Positions 26,021-34,876 of a stretch of 64,000 nt of DNA are shown here, one piece after another (the first letter of the stretch is position 1; each line of letters starts with the position of its first letter). Below the pieces are notes generated by a model that was given only the letters and a program-made list of their open reading frames with translations, searched no databases and was not told the DNA's origin. Both the position numbers and the translations under genes were made by a program. Origin of the DNA: Variovorax paradoxus (GTDB lineage Bacteria; Pseudomonadota; Gammaproteobacteria; Burkholderiales; Burkholderiaceae_C); the NCBI RefSeq assembly GCF_018614875.1, contig NZ_JAGGNW010000014.1:248001-312000 (forward strand). Reading direction: 5' to 3'.

Positions 26021-28678
26021 ATGAACGCCCCGATTTCCACCGACCAGATGCGCGCGCTGCTGCTCGACACGCCGCTCTCGCACGACCCCGACCCAGCCGA
26101 GACCGCCGAATGGCGCGACGCCTTCCTGGCGCTCGCGCAAACGCAGGGGCCGCAGCGCGCGAAGCAGATGCTGGCGGAACTCGCCCGCCTCGCGCGGCAG
26201 CAACGCATCGGCTGGCAGCCCGAGCTTGCAACGCCCTACGTCAACACCATCGCGGTGGAAGACCAGCCGCCGTTCCCAGGCGACCTGGCCATCGAGGAAA
26301 AGCTCGCGTCGCTGATGCGCTGGAACGCGCTCGCGATGGTGGCCAGGGCCAACCAGGCGTACGGCGAACTCGGCGGCCACATCGCCAGCTATGCGAGCGC
26401 GGCCGATCTTTTCGAAACCGGCTTCAACCATTTCTTCCATGCGCGCAGTCCCCAACACCGCGGTGACCTGGTGTTCTTCCAGCCGCACAGCGCGCCTGGC
26501 GTCTATGCCCGCGCGTACCTCGAAGGCCGCTTGAGCGAAGAAGATCTGAAGCACTACCGGCAGGAGCTGACAGCTCCCGCCTTCACGCAAGGCAGCGGCG
26601 CGCGCGGCCTCAGCAGCTATCCGCATCCCTACCTGATGCCGGACTTCTGGCAGTTCCCCACCGGCTCGATGGGCATCGGCCCCATCAGCTCGATCTACCA
26701 CGCGCGCTTCATGCGCTACCTCACGCACCGCAATCTGCTCGACTGCGAGGGCCGAAAAGTGTGGGGCGTGTTCGGCGACGGTGAGATGGACGAGCCCGAA
26801 TCGATGAGCGCCCTGACGCTGGCCGCGCGCGAAAAGCTCGACAACCTCGTGTGGGTCGTCAACTGCAACCTGCAGCGCCTGGACGGCCCGGTGCGCGGCA
26901 ACGGCCGCATCATCGACGAGCTCGAAAAGCTCTTTGCCGGCGCGGGCTGGAACGTCGTCAAGCTCATCTGGGGCAGCGACTGGGACGGCCTCTTCGCGCA
27001 GGACGTGAGCGGTGCACTGGCGCGCGTGTTCGCTGAAACCGTCGACGGCCAGATGCAGACCTTCGCGGCCAAGGACGGCCGCTTCAACCGCGACAACTTC
27101 TTCGGCCAGAACCCCGAGCTCGCGCGCCTGGCCGAAGGCATGACCGACGAGCAGATCGACCGCCTCAAGCGCGGCGGCCACGACCTCGTGAAGATCCACG
27201 CCGCCTATGCCGCGGCCGCCGCACACAAGGGCCGGCCCACCGTGATCCTCGCCCACACCAAGAAGGGCTACGGCATGGGCAGCGCGGCGCAGGGCAAGAT
27301 GACCACGCACTCGCACAAGAAGATGGGCGACGTCGATCTGCTCGAATTCCGCGACCGCTTCAGCCTGCCGCTGACCGATGCGCAAGCCATTGCGATGGAC
27401 TTTTACCGCCCGCCCGAAGACAGCGCCGAGATGAAGTACCTGCGCCAGCACCGCGAAGCACTCGGCGGTGCCATGCCGCGCCGCGAGACCGCCTGCGAGG
27501 TGGTGCCCAAGCCCGACCTCGCGAGCTACGGGCAGTTCGCCACAGCGGCGGCCGGCAAGGAAATGAGCACCACCATGGCCTTCGTGCGCATGCTGGGCAA
27601 CCTCATGAAAGACAAGGCGCTGGGGCCGCGCATCGTGCCCATCGTGGCCGACGAGGCGCGCACCTTCGGCATGGCCAACCTGTTCAAGCAGGTCGGCATC
27701 TATTCGAGCGTGGGCCAGCGCTATGCGCCCGAAGACATCGGCTCGGTGCTGAGCTACCGCGAGGCCACCGACGGGCAGATCCTCGAAGAGGGCATCAGCG
27801 AGGCCGGCGCCATCGCGAGCTGGACGGCCGCTGCAACGAGCTACAGCGTGCACGGCCTGGCGATGCTGCCGTTCTACATCTACTACTCGATGTTCGGCTT
27901 CCAGCGCGTGGGCGACGCCATCTGGGCCGCCGCCGACCAGCGCGCGCGCGGCTTTTTGCTCGGTGCCACCTCGGGCCGCACCACGCTCGGCGGCGAAGGC
28001 CTGCAGCACCAGGACGGCAGCAGCCACCTGGTGGCGGCGACCATTCCCAACTGCAAGGCCTACGACCCGGCCTTTGCCGGCGAGATGGCGGTGATCGTCG
28101 ATGCCGGCATCCGCGAAATGATGGTCGAGCAGAAGGACGTGTTCTATTACGTCACGCTCATGAACGAGAACTACGCGCAGCCCGACGTGCCGGAGGGCGC
28201 GGAGGCGGACATCCTGCGCGGGTGCTATCGCTTCGGCGTGTACGCGCCGGTCAAGGGCAAGGCAAGGCAGAAGGTCACGCTCATGGGCTCTGGCGCGATC
28301 CTCACCGAGGTGGTCAAGGCCGCGCAGCTGCTGGCCGATGAAGGCATCGAGGCCGAGGTGTTCAGCGTCACGAGCTGGAGCGAGCTTGCGCGCGACGGGC
28401 TGGCCTGCGAGCAGCGCGCATTGGCTGGCGAGGAGGCCGGCACTGCGTTCATCGTGCAGCAGCTCGGCCAAGGCAAGGGCCCGATCATTGCCGCCACCGA
28501 CTACGTGCGTGCCGTGCCCGAGAGCGTGCGCGCCTTCCTGCCCGAGGGGCGGCGCTATCTCACGTTGGGAACAGACGGCTTCGGCCGCAGCGACACGCGC
28601 GCGGCGCTGCGCAGCTTCTTCGGGGTGGATGCGGAACATATCGCCGGCGCAGCGCGCCAATGCCTGAAACCCCAATGA
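26021..28678 (+). CDS. Homodimeric 2-oxoacid (pyruvate-type) dehydrogenase E1
   Basis: 885 residues, the AceE length. The thiamine-diphosphate motif starts at Gly252-Asp253-Gly254 (GDGEMDEPES) and ends near VNCNLQRLDGPVRGNG. HARFMRYL, GMGSAAQGK and GGEGLQHQDGSSHL are AceE-family blocks. Known relatives include AceE and the 2-oxobutyrate-preferring MdeB. No E2 (lipoyl acyltransferase) or E3 gene lies beside it, unlike the usual aceE-aceF arrangement. Together with the divergent Lrp regulator this suggests an amino-acid-linked paralogue (for example 2-oxobutyrate from methionine or threonine) rather than the main pyruvate dehydrogenase. Substrate choice is inference. Confidence 0.9.
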   Translation: MNAPISTDQMRALLLDTPLSHDPDPAETAEWRDAFLALAQTQGPQRAKQMLAELARLARQQRIGWQPELATPYVNTIAVEDQPPFPGDLAIEEKLASLMRWNALAMVARANQAYGELGGHIASYASAADLFETGFNHFFHARSPQHRGDLVFFQPHSAPGVYARAYLEGRLSEEDLKHYRQELTAPAFTQGSGARGLSSYPHPYLMPDFWQFPTGSMGIGPISSIYHARFMRYLTHRNLLDCEGRKVWGVFGDGEMDEPESMSALTLAAREKLDNLVWVVNCNLQRLDGPVRGNGRIIDELEKLFAGAGWNVVKLIWGSDWDGLFAQDVSGALARVFAETVDGQMQTFAAKDGRFNRDNFFGQNPELARLAEGMTDEQIDRLKRGGHDLVKIHAAYAAAAAHKGRPTVILAHTKKGYGMGSAAQGKMTTHSHKKMGDVDLLEFRDRFSLPLTDAQAIAMDFYRPPEDSAEMKYLRQHREALGGAMPRRETACEVVPKPDLASYGQFATAAAGKEMSTTMAFVRMLGNLMKDKALGPRIVPIVADEARTFGMANLFKQVGIYSSVGQRYAPEDIGSVLSYREATDGQILEEGISEAGAIASWTAAATSYSVHGLAMLPFYIYYSMFGFQRVGDAIWAAADQRARGFLLGATSGRTTLGGEGLQHQDGSSHLVAATIPNCKAYDPAFAGEMAVIVDAGIREMMVEQKDVFYYVTLMNENYAQPDVPEGAEADILRGCYRFGVYAPVKGKARQKVTLMGSGAILTEVVKAAQLLADEGIEAEVFSVTSWSELARDGLACEQRALAGEEAGTAFIVQQLGQGKGPIIAATDYVRAVPESVRAFLPEGRRYLTLGTDGFGRSDTRAALRSFFGVDAEHIAGAARQCLKPQ

Positions 28679-28724
28679 CATCGCACTGAGACCGGCGCCG
28701 AATGGCTGTCCCACGCGCGGGTAG

Positions 28725-29669
28725 CTATCGTTTCAATGGTGGCTGGCGGGCGGTGCGCGTCAGGTGCTCGACGAAGAGCTGGACCGCTTCGGCCGGGTTG
28801 TCGCGGCTCCACACCACGCCCACCGGGCCGAACGGAATCTGGCGGTCCAGCGCCAGGATCTGCATGTTGCCCAGCGCCGCCTGGTATTCGGCCATGGCTT
28901 CCGAGCACACGCCGACGTAGTCGCCCTGATGGACCAGCGCCTGCAGCGTGGTGATGGCCGCCGTTTCCACCTTGGGCAGCAGCCAGGATGCGCCGCTGTC
29001 GAGCAGCGCGGTGTCCAGCTGCGACCGCATCAGCGTGCCCTTGGGCGGCATGATCCAGTTCTCCTGCAGCAGGTCGGCCAGCCGCACCGGGCCGTCGGCA
29101 TTCCAGAGCCGGCTGGCGCGCCCGACGACCAGGCACACGTTGTCTTCGAACAGCTCACGGTGCTCCAGCCGGGCATGGTGCGCGCGCGAATCCAGTGAGC
29201 CGATGACCACGTCCAACTGCTTGTTCTCCAGCCCTTCCAGCAAGTTGCCGAACGGGCTTTCCGACACCGTCACCGAGATGTGCGGATGCAGCACCTGAAA
29301 TTCGGCCAGCGCCTGCGGCACGCCCCGCGCCACGCCCGCCCACACGCTGCCGATGTGCAGGCGCGCGGTGCGGCCTTCGGCTACGGCGCCCAGTTCCAGC
29401 TGCGTGCGCGCAATGTCGCCCAGCACGCCGATGGCCAGCCGCTTCATGATCACGCCGGCGGGAGTCAGCTGGATGCGACGCCCGCGCGTCACCAGCGGCA
29501 TGCCCACCAGTTCTTCCAGATCGGCCAGCCAGTGCGACATGGCCGACTGCGTCATGTGCATGCGCGTGGCGGCTTCGGTCAGCGTGCCGGCGTCGTCGAG
29601 CACCAGGAACGACTCCAGGTGCTTCACTTTCAGGCGGCGCGCCCAGGCCACCGAATGGGGTGCAGTCAT
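28725..29669 (-). CDS. LysR family transcriptional regulator
   Basis: 314 residues. The winged helix-turn-helix occupies about residues 15-75 (HLESFLVLDDAGTLTEAA, MTQSAMSHWLADLEELVG). The rest is a periplasmic-binding-like effector domain. It is divergent from the Bug receptor/gamma-glutamyltransferase pair with 132 bp between starts, its probable target. A perfect palindrome ATGGATCCAT (29682-29691) lies 12 bases from its start and may be part of its operator. The effector is unknown. Confidence 0.92.
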   Translation of the reverse strand: MTAPHSVAWARRLKVKHLESFLVLDDAGTLTEAATRMHMTQSAMSHWLADLEELVGMPLVTRGRRIQLTPAGVIMKRLAIGVLGDIARTQLELGAVAEGRTARLHIGSVWAGVARGVPQALAEFQVLHPHISVTVSESPFGNLLEGLENKQLDVVIGSLDSRAHHARLEHRELFEDNVCLVVGRASRLWNADGPVRLADLLQENWIMPPKGTLMRSQLDTALLDSGASWLLPKVETAAITTLQALVHQGDYVGVCSEAMAEYQAALGNMQILALDRQIPFGPVGVVWSRDNPAEAVQLFVEHLTRTARQPPLKR

Positions 29670-29681
29670 GAGCGAATGCTA

Positions 29682-29691
29682 ATGGATCCAT
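29682..29691. promoter_or_regulatory. Candidate LysR operator palindrome
   Basis: ATGGATCCAT is a perfect 10-bp palindrome in the divergent LysR/Bug control region, close to the regulator start as expected for an autoregulatory LysR site. Support is positional only; I see no second copy. Confidence 0.3.
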
Positions 29692-29801
29692 CGGGCGAAT
29701 TCACTGGTGCCCTGGTGGGGCGCTGCGAATAATGGCCGAGAGCTGGCCGGGTTCGCGGCCCCACTTCCTTCTCGCCACCTCTTTTTTCGGAGATTGCCAC
29801 C

Positions 29802-30794
29802 ATGAAGAAAAATTTCTGCTTCGGCCAACTGGCCGCTGCCGCCGCGCTGGCCTGGGGCGCCGTGGCGTCGGGCCCGGCCGCGGCGCAGGACGCGTATCCG
29901 GGCACGCGTCCGATCCGGCTGGTGGTGTCGCAGCAGGCGGGCGGCAGCTCCGACACGGTGGCGCGGCTGTGGGCCGAGCATGCCGGCAAGGCCCTCAACG
30001 CCAACATCGTGGTGGAAAACAAGCCCGGCGCGGGCGGCATCATCGCGGTGCAGCAGGTGCTGAGCCAGCCGGCCGACGGCTACACGCTGATGTTCGGCGG
30101 GGTGTCGCAAATGGTGCTGAACAAATTCGTCTACAAGCCGTTGCCGTACGACCCGGAGAAGGACTTCACCGGCGTGGGCATGCTAAGCACGGTGCCCTTC
30201 GTGCTGGTGGCCCATCCCGCGACTGGCTTCAAGTCGCTGGACGACCTGGTGAAGTACGCCAAGGCGCATCCAGGCGAACTGAACTTCTCGTCGTCCGGGC
30301 TGGGCAATTCGACGCAGCTGGCGGTGGAGCTGCTGCAAAAGAAGCTGGGCATCTCCATGACCCACGTGCCCTTCAAGGGCGAGCCCGACGGGCTGATGGC
30401 CACCATCGGCGGCCAGACCCAGGTGATGGCTCCGGTCGCGGGCACCGCGCTGCCACACATCAAGAGCGGCAAGGTCGTGCCGCTGGTGGTGATGGCGCCG
30501 TCGCGCCTGCCCGATCTGCCCGACGTGCCGGCCGCCAACGAGCTGGGCGTGAAAGACTTCGACACCATGGGCTGGAGCGGCATCGTCGCCAGGCGCGGCA
30601 CGCCACCCGCGATCATCGCCAAGCTGCACGAAGGCACGCGCGCCTTCCACGACAGCCCCGAGGTGCAAGCCAAGCTCAAGGGCATGAACGCGATCCCGAT
30701 GGCGGGGCCCGCCAGCCAGTTGATGGAGGTGGCCCGCCGCGATACGCAGGCGTGGGGCCCGACGCTGAATTCGCTGAACCTCAGCGCGCGTTGA
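29802..30794 (+). CDS. Bug-family tripartite tricarboxylate transporter substrate-binding protein
   Basis: 330 residues. A signal peptide ends near AAAQD (about residue 28). Bug signatures follow: YPGTRPIRLVVSQQAGGSSDTVAR, VVENKPGAGGIIA and YTLMFG. Known: Bug proteins are periplasmic receptors for carboxylates and other acids, greatly expanded in Bordetella and Comamonadaceae and often not beside their TctAB membrane partners. None is present here. The ribosome binding site CGGAG precedes ATG 29802. It is 32 bp upstream of the gamma-glutamyltransferase gene, so a gamma-glutamyl or related acidic compound is a plausible ligand (inference). Confidence 0.92.
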   Translation: MKKNFCFGQLAAAAALAWGAVASGPAAAQDAYPGTRPIRLVVSQQAGGSSDTVARLWAEHAGKALNANIVVENKPGAGGIIAVQQVLSQPADGYTLMFGGVSQMVLNKFVYKPLPYDPEKDFTGVGMLSTVPFVLVAHPATGFKSLDDLVKYAKAHPGELNFSSSGLGNSTQLAVELLQKKLGISMTHVPFKGEPDGLMATIGGQTQVMAPVAGTALPHIKSGKVVPLVVMAPSRLPDLPDVPAANELGVKDFDTMGWSGIVARRGTPPAIIAKLHEGTRAFHDSPEVQAKLKGMNAIPMAGPASQLMEVARRDTQAWGPTLNSLNLSAR

Positions 30795-30826
30795 GTTCGC
30801 TGCCTTTTTCGCCCGGAATTTTTCCC

Positions 30827-32461
30827 ATGACCAAAGAAGCAATGGTGTCGTGTCCGCAGCCCGAGGCCGCGGAGTCGGGCATCGAGATCCTGCGTGCGGG
30901 CGGCAATGCGGTCGATGCCGCCGTCGCCACGGCCTTGGCCCAGACGGTGGTGGATCCGCTGATGTGCGGCATCGCGGGGTTCGGCACCGCGGCGGTGTAC
31001 CTGCCGGGCGCGGCCGGCGGCGCGGCGCACGAGTATTTCGACTTCCACGCCCCCGCGCCGCTCGCCTGCCGTGAAGACATGTGGGCGTCGCTGCTGGAAG
31101 GCGAGGCCAAGGACGGCTTCGGCTTCATCCTGGAAGGCCGCGTCAACGACATCGGCCCGCAGTCGATCGCCACCCCGGCCACGCTGAAGGGGCTGGAAGC
31201 CATGCACCGCGCACACGGCCGCCTGCCGTGGAAAGACGTCGTCGCCCCTGCCATCGCCTGGGCGCGCGACGGTTTCTTCGTGCGGCCAGGCATGCACGCG
31301 TTCTGGATCGACGAGCCCACCATGGGCCGCGCCAGCAACCTGGACCGCCTGCGCTACAGCGACGAAGGGCGGGCGCTTTACTGCCGCCCCGACGGATCGC
31401 CGCGGCCCATCGGCACGCCGCTGCACAATCAGGGAATGGCGGATCTGCTCGCGCAGATCGCGCACGAAGGCGCCGCCCCGTTCTATGAATGCGACCTGGC
31501 GCGGCGCATGGTCGAGCACATCCACTCTCTCGGCGGGCTGCTGACGCTGGACGACCTGGCGCAATACCGGGTGCGGCGAACCGCGCCGCTGGTCGGGCGC
31601 TACCGCGACCGCACGGTCACCACCAACCAGCCGCCGGGCGGCGGCGCCATGCTGCTGCAGATGCTGGGCATCCTGGAGCACTTCGCGCTGGGCGAGATGG
31701 AGCACAACGGCCCTGCGTACTTGCGCACGCTGAGCGAGGCGATGAAGAAAGCGACATCCGACAAGGACCGGCACATCGGCGACCCGGCCTTCGTGCAGGT
31801 GCCGCTGGACGAGCTGCTGTCGAAGGACGGCGCAGCGCGCGTGGCGCAGGACATTCGCGCCGGCCGGCGTTTCAGCGTGGAGCGCGTGAACCCCGGCGCT
31901 CCCGTGCCGCGCGACACGACGCACCTGAGCGTGGTGGACGGCGACGGCAACTGCGTGTCGATGACGCACTCGCTGGCCATGCCGTCCGGCGTGATCACGC
32001 CGGGCATGGGCTTTTTTTACAACGGCTGCATGGGCGTGTTCGATCCGCGCCCGGGCCGTGCCGGCAGCATTCAGCCGGGCAAAAGCCGCTTCACGTCGTC
32101 GTGCCCGACCATCGTGTTCAAGGACGGCCGCCCCGAGATCGTGCTGGGCGCGCCGGGCGGCACGCAGATCGCCATGGGTGTGCTGCAGGTGCTGCTGAAC
32201 ATGATCGACCACGGCATGGACATGCAGCGCGCTGTTTCGGCACCGCGTTTTTCGTCCACCAGCAATTCGATCGATGTGTGCAACCGCATTCCGCGCTACG
32301 TGACCCGCGAGTTGCAGGCCGATGGGTACGAAGTGTTCCGCAATCCCTACAACTACACCATCGGCTGGGTGCACGGTGTGCAGATCGCCGCGAATGGCCG
32401 GTTGCAGGGCGGGGCCGACCCGGGGCGCGACGGCGTCGCTTATCGCACCCAGGTGGCGTAA
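30827..32461 (+). CDS. Gamma-glutamyltransferase family protein (no signal peptide)
   Basis: 544 residues. Ntn-hydrolase of the GGT family. The large-subunit start (GIEILRAGGNAVDAAVATALA) and the autoprocessing site are clear: Thr364 in D-TTH-LSVVD would become the N-terminal nucleophile of the small subunit. The PSGVITPGMGF and GAPGGTQIAMGVLQV blocks are typical. No signal peptide is present at ATG 30827, so the protein is probably cytoplasmic, unlike the periplasmic E. coli Ggt. Likely co-transcribed with the upstream Bug receptor. Real substrate unknown; transpeptidase, hydrolase or cephalosporin-acylase-like activity are alternatives. Confidence 0.9.
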   Translation: MTKEAMVSCPQPEAAESGIEILRAGGNAVDAAVATALAQTVVDPLMCGIAGFGTAAVYLPGAAGGAAHEYFDFHAPAPLACREDMWASLLEGEAKDGFGFILEGRVNDIGPQSIATPATLKGLEAMHRAHGRLPWKDVVAPAIAWARDGFFVRPGMHAFWIDEPTMGRASNLDRLRYSDEGRALYCRPDGSPRPIGTPLHNQGMADLLAQIAHEGAAPFYECDLARRMVEHIHSLGGLLTLDDLAQYRVRRTAPLVGRYRDRTVTTNQPPGGGAMLLQMLGILEHFALGEMEHNGPAYLRTLSEAMKKATSDKDRHIGDPAFVQVPLDELLSKDGAARVAQDIRAGRRFSVERVNPGAPVPRDTTHLSVVDGDGNCVSMTHSLAMPSGVITPGMGFFYNGCMGVFDPRPGRAGSIQPGKSRFTSSCPTIVFKDGRPEIVLGAPGGTQIAMGVLQVLLNMIDHGMDMQRAVSAPRFSSTSNSIDVCNRIPRYVTRELQADGYEVFRNPYNYTIGWVHGVQIAANGRLQGGADPGRDGVAYRTQVA

Positions 32462-32582
32462 CGGTCCGCCCGGCGATGGGCTTCTGGCGGGCAGCAGCAC
32501 TCTGCGCGCCATACCCTGAACTGAGCGCCGGCGGCCGCGCAGGGCCTGCGTTAGAGTCGCAGGCCCCACCTCTATCGCGCCC

Positions 32583-33362
32583 ATGACCGCCGCCCGCTTC
32601 CAGTCCCTCGCCCCCACCGTCCGCCTCGCCGACCAGGTGGCCGATGCGCTCGCGGCCGAGGTGCGCAGCGGCCGCCTGTCCGAAGGCGACCGCCTGCCGA
32701 CCGAGAGTGCATTGGCCGAGCAATTTGGTGTGAGTCGCACGGTGGTGCGCGAGGCGGTGTCGCGGCTCAAGTCGCTGGGGCTGCTCGATTCGCGCCAGGG
32801 CAGCGGTGTGTACGTGCGCGCCGCGGGCGTGGAGCCGCTGCGCTTCGAGATGCCGCACGTCGCCTCGCGCGAAGCGGTGATCCAGATGGTCGAGCTTCGC
32901 CGCGCGCTGGAAGCCGAGGTGGCCGCGCTCGCGGCCGAGCGCCGCACGCCCGACGACGTGCTGCGCATCCGCGAGGCCATCGCCGGGCTGCATGCGGCCG
33001 TGGCCGCGGGCGGCAACGGCGCCGAGGAAGATGTGCGCTTTCACCGCGCCATCGCCGAGGCGGCGCGCAACCCCTTCCTGATCGGCACGCTGCAATACCT
33101 GCGGCAGTTCCTGCATGGCGCCACGCGCGTCACGCGCGCCAACGAGGCGCGCCGTGCCGACTTCGCGCGCGAGGTGGCGCAGGAGCACGCCGGCATCGTC
33201 GAGGCCATCGAGGCGGGCGATCCGCTGCGGGCACGCGAGGCGGCCAAGTCCCACATGGACAACGCGATCCGCCGCATCGAGTTGGCCGATCCCGCGTTCT
33301 GGCAGCAGGAGGGCGCGCAGCTCGCGCGTCCGCTGGTCGAGGGCTGGCCGGTCGGCAGCTGA
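32583..33362 (+). CDS. FadR-type GntR regulator (FCD domain), likely tetronate operon repressor
   Basis: 259 residues. The winged helix-turn-helix lies at about residues 15-80 (GRLSEGDRLPTESALAEQF, SRTVVREAVSRLKSLGLL) and the all-helical FCD effector domain at about 95-230. The gene is codirectional with, and 175 bp upstream of, the tetronate catabolic operon. A spaced inverted repeat in that gap is a candidate operator. Known: sugar-acid operons are commonly repressed by FCD-type GntR proteins. The likely inducer is a tetronate or a pathway intermediate (inference). Confidence 0.9.
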   Translation: MTAARFQSLAPTVRLADQVADALAAEVRSGRLSEGDRLPTESALAEQFGVSRTVVREAVSRLKSLGLLDSRQGSGVYVRAAGVEPLRFEMPHVASREAVIQMVELRRALEAEVAALAAERRTPDDVLRIREAIAGLHAAVAAGGNGAEEDVRFHRAIAEAARNPFLIGTLQYLRQFLHGATRVTRANEARRADFAREVAQEHAGIVEAIEAGDPLRAREAAKSHMDNAIRRIELADPAFWQQEGAQLARPLVEGWPVGS

Positions 33363-33446
33363 GCCGCCGCGACACACAAGGAAACCAAAAAGACGCTGCG
33401 GACGGCGGCGCGTCGGGGTTTACCCGAGTCGAGACTTTGGAATCAA

Positions 33447-33469
33447 ATTTGTATGATGACCTGACAAAT
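33447..33469. promoter_or_regulatory. Candidate GntR operator and -10 box before the tetronate operon
   Basis: ATTTGT (33447-33452) and ACAAAT (33464-33469) form a perfect 6-bp inverted repeat with an 11-bp spacer. TATGAT (33452-33457) inside it is a good -10 hexamer, so binding would block RNA polymerase. It lies about 70 bp before the MFS start and downstream of the GntR gene. Confidence 0.5.
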
Positions 33470-33537
33470 AAGGCGGTGACCGCGCGAGCCAGCGACGGCA
33501 AGGCCTCTTTCTCATCCAAAGCGGGACAACCCTTCTC

Positions 33538-34860
33538 ATGACTTCCTCCACCCTCCCCGCGGGCGCAGTGCCCGTGTCCGCCGACGCCGCGCTCGAGAAG
33601 CGCGCCTATGCCAAGGTGTTCTGGCGCCTCGTTCCCTTTCTGATGCTGTGCTACGTGGTCGCCTACCTCGACCGCGTGAACGTGGGCTTTGCCAAGCTGC
33701 AGATGGGGCAGGACCTGGGCTTCAGCGAAACGGTGTTCGGCCTGGGCGCGGGCATCTTCTTCCTCGGCTACTTCCTGTTCGAGGTGCCGAGCAACCTCTT
33801 GCTCAACCGCGTGGGCGCGCGCATCTGGATCGCGCGGATCATGATCACCTGGGGCTTGCTGTCAGCCTGCTTCGTGTTCGTGGAAACGCCCGCCAGCTTC
33901 TACATCCTGCGCTTCCTGCTCGGCGTGGCCGAGGCGGGCTTCTATCCCGGCGTGATCCTCTACCTGACCCAGTGGTATCCGGCGCACCGGCGCGCGCGCA
34001 TCATCGCGGTGTTCATGTCGGCCATTCCGGTGGCGGGCATCTTCGGCAATCCGCTGTCGGGCTGGATCATGGACGCCTTCCATGGCGTGTCGTCGATGCA
34101 GGGCTGGCAGTGGATGTTCATCATCGAAGCCATTCCGGCCGTGCTCGTGGGGGTGATGGTGCTGCTCTATCTGGACAACGGTATCCAGCATGCGCGCTGG
34201 CTCTCGCCCGAGGAAAAGAGCCTGCTGCAGCGCGAGGTCGAGCGCGACCAGGCGCACGGCGCCAAGGGCCCGCACTCGGTGGCAGCCATGTTCCGCGACA
34301 TGCGCGTGTGGTGGATGGCGCTCATCTACTTCGCCTTCGTGATGGGCCAGTACGCGCTGACCTTCTGGCTGCCCACGCTGGTCAAGGCCACGGGCGTGAA
34401 GGGCAACCTGCACATCGGGCTTTTGAGCGCCATTCCGTTCATCTGCGCGATCGTCGCGATGAACCTCTTCGGCCGCAGCGCCGACCGCCGGCAGGAGCGC
34501 CGCTGGCACCTGATCGTGCCCGCGCTGATGGGCGCGATCGGCTTCACGGTGGCCGCGTCGTACACGCAGAATACCGTCGTGTCGCTGGCGTTCCTGTCGC
34601 TCGCCGCGGCCGGCGTGCTGACCTGCGCGCCGCTCTTCTGGTCGCTGCCCACCGCTTTTCTCTCGGGCACAGCGGCGGCGGCCGGCATTGCGGCCATCAA
34701 CTCGGTGGGTAATCTTGCGGGGTTCGTGAGCCCGTACCTCATCGGCTACCTGAAGGACCTCACGGGCAGCACGCAGATCGGCATGTACGTGCTGGCCGCT
34801 GCGCTGGTGCTCGGGGCCATCGGCGTGTGGCTCACGCCCAAGCAACTCGTGAACAGATGA
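33538..34860 (+). CDS. MFS transporter, anion:cation symporter type (probable tetronate uptake)
   Basis: 440 residues with about 12 membrane helices. The first loop motif YLDRVNVGFAKLQMGQDLG and GYFLFEVPSNLLLNRVGAR are characteristic of the ACS branch (phthalate, tartrate, glucarate, galactonate permeases). It is the first gene of the tetronate operon, 16 bp before ltnD. A role in L-threonate or D-erythronate uptake follows from context, not from the sequence itself. Confidence 0.9.
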   Translation: MTSSTLPAGAVPVSADAALEKRAYAKVFWRLVPFLMLCYVVAYLDRVNVGFAKLQMGQDLGFSETVFGLGAGIFFLGYFLFEVPSNLLLNRVGARIWIARIMITWGLLSACFVFVETPASFYILRFLLGVAEAGFYPGVILYLTQWYPAHRRARIIAVFMSAIPVAGIFGNPLSGWIMDAFHGVSSMQGWQWMFIIEAIPAVLVGVMVLLYLDNGIQHARWLSPEEKSLLQREVERDQAHGAKGPHSVAAMFRDMRVWWMALIYFAFVMGQYALTFWLPTLVKATGVKGNLHIGLLSAIPFICAIVAMNLFGRSADRRQERRWHLIVPALMGAIGFTVAASYTQNTVVSLAFLSLAAAGVLTCAPLFWSLPTAFLSGTAAAAGIAAINSVGNLAGFVSPYLIGYLKDLTGSTQIGMYVLAAALVLGAIGVWLTPKQLVNR

Positions 34861-34876
34861 TCGAAAGAACCCTGAC

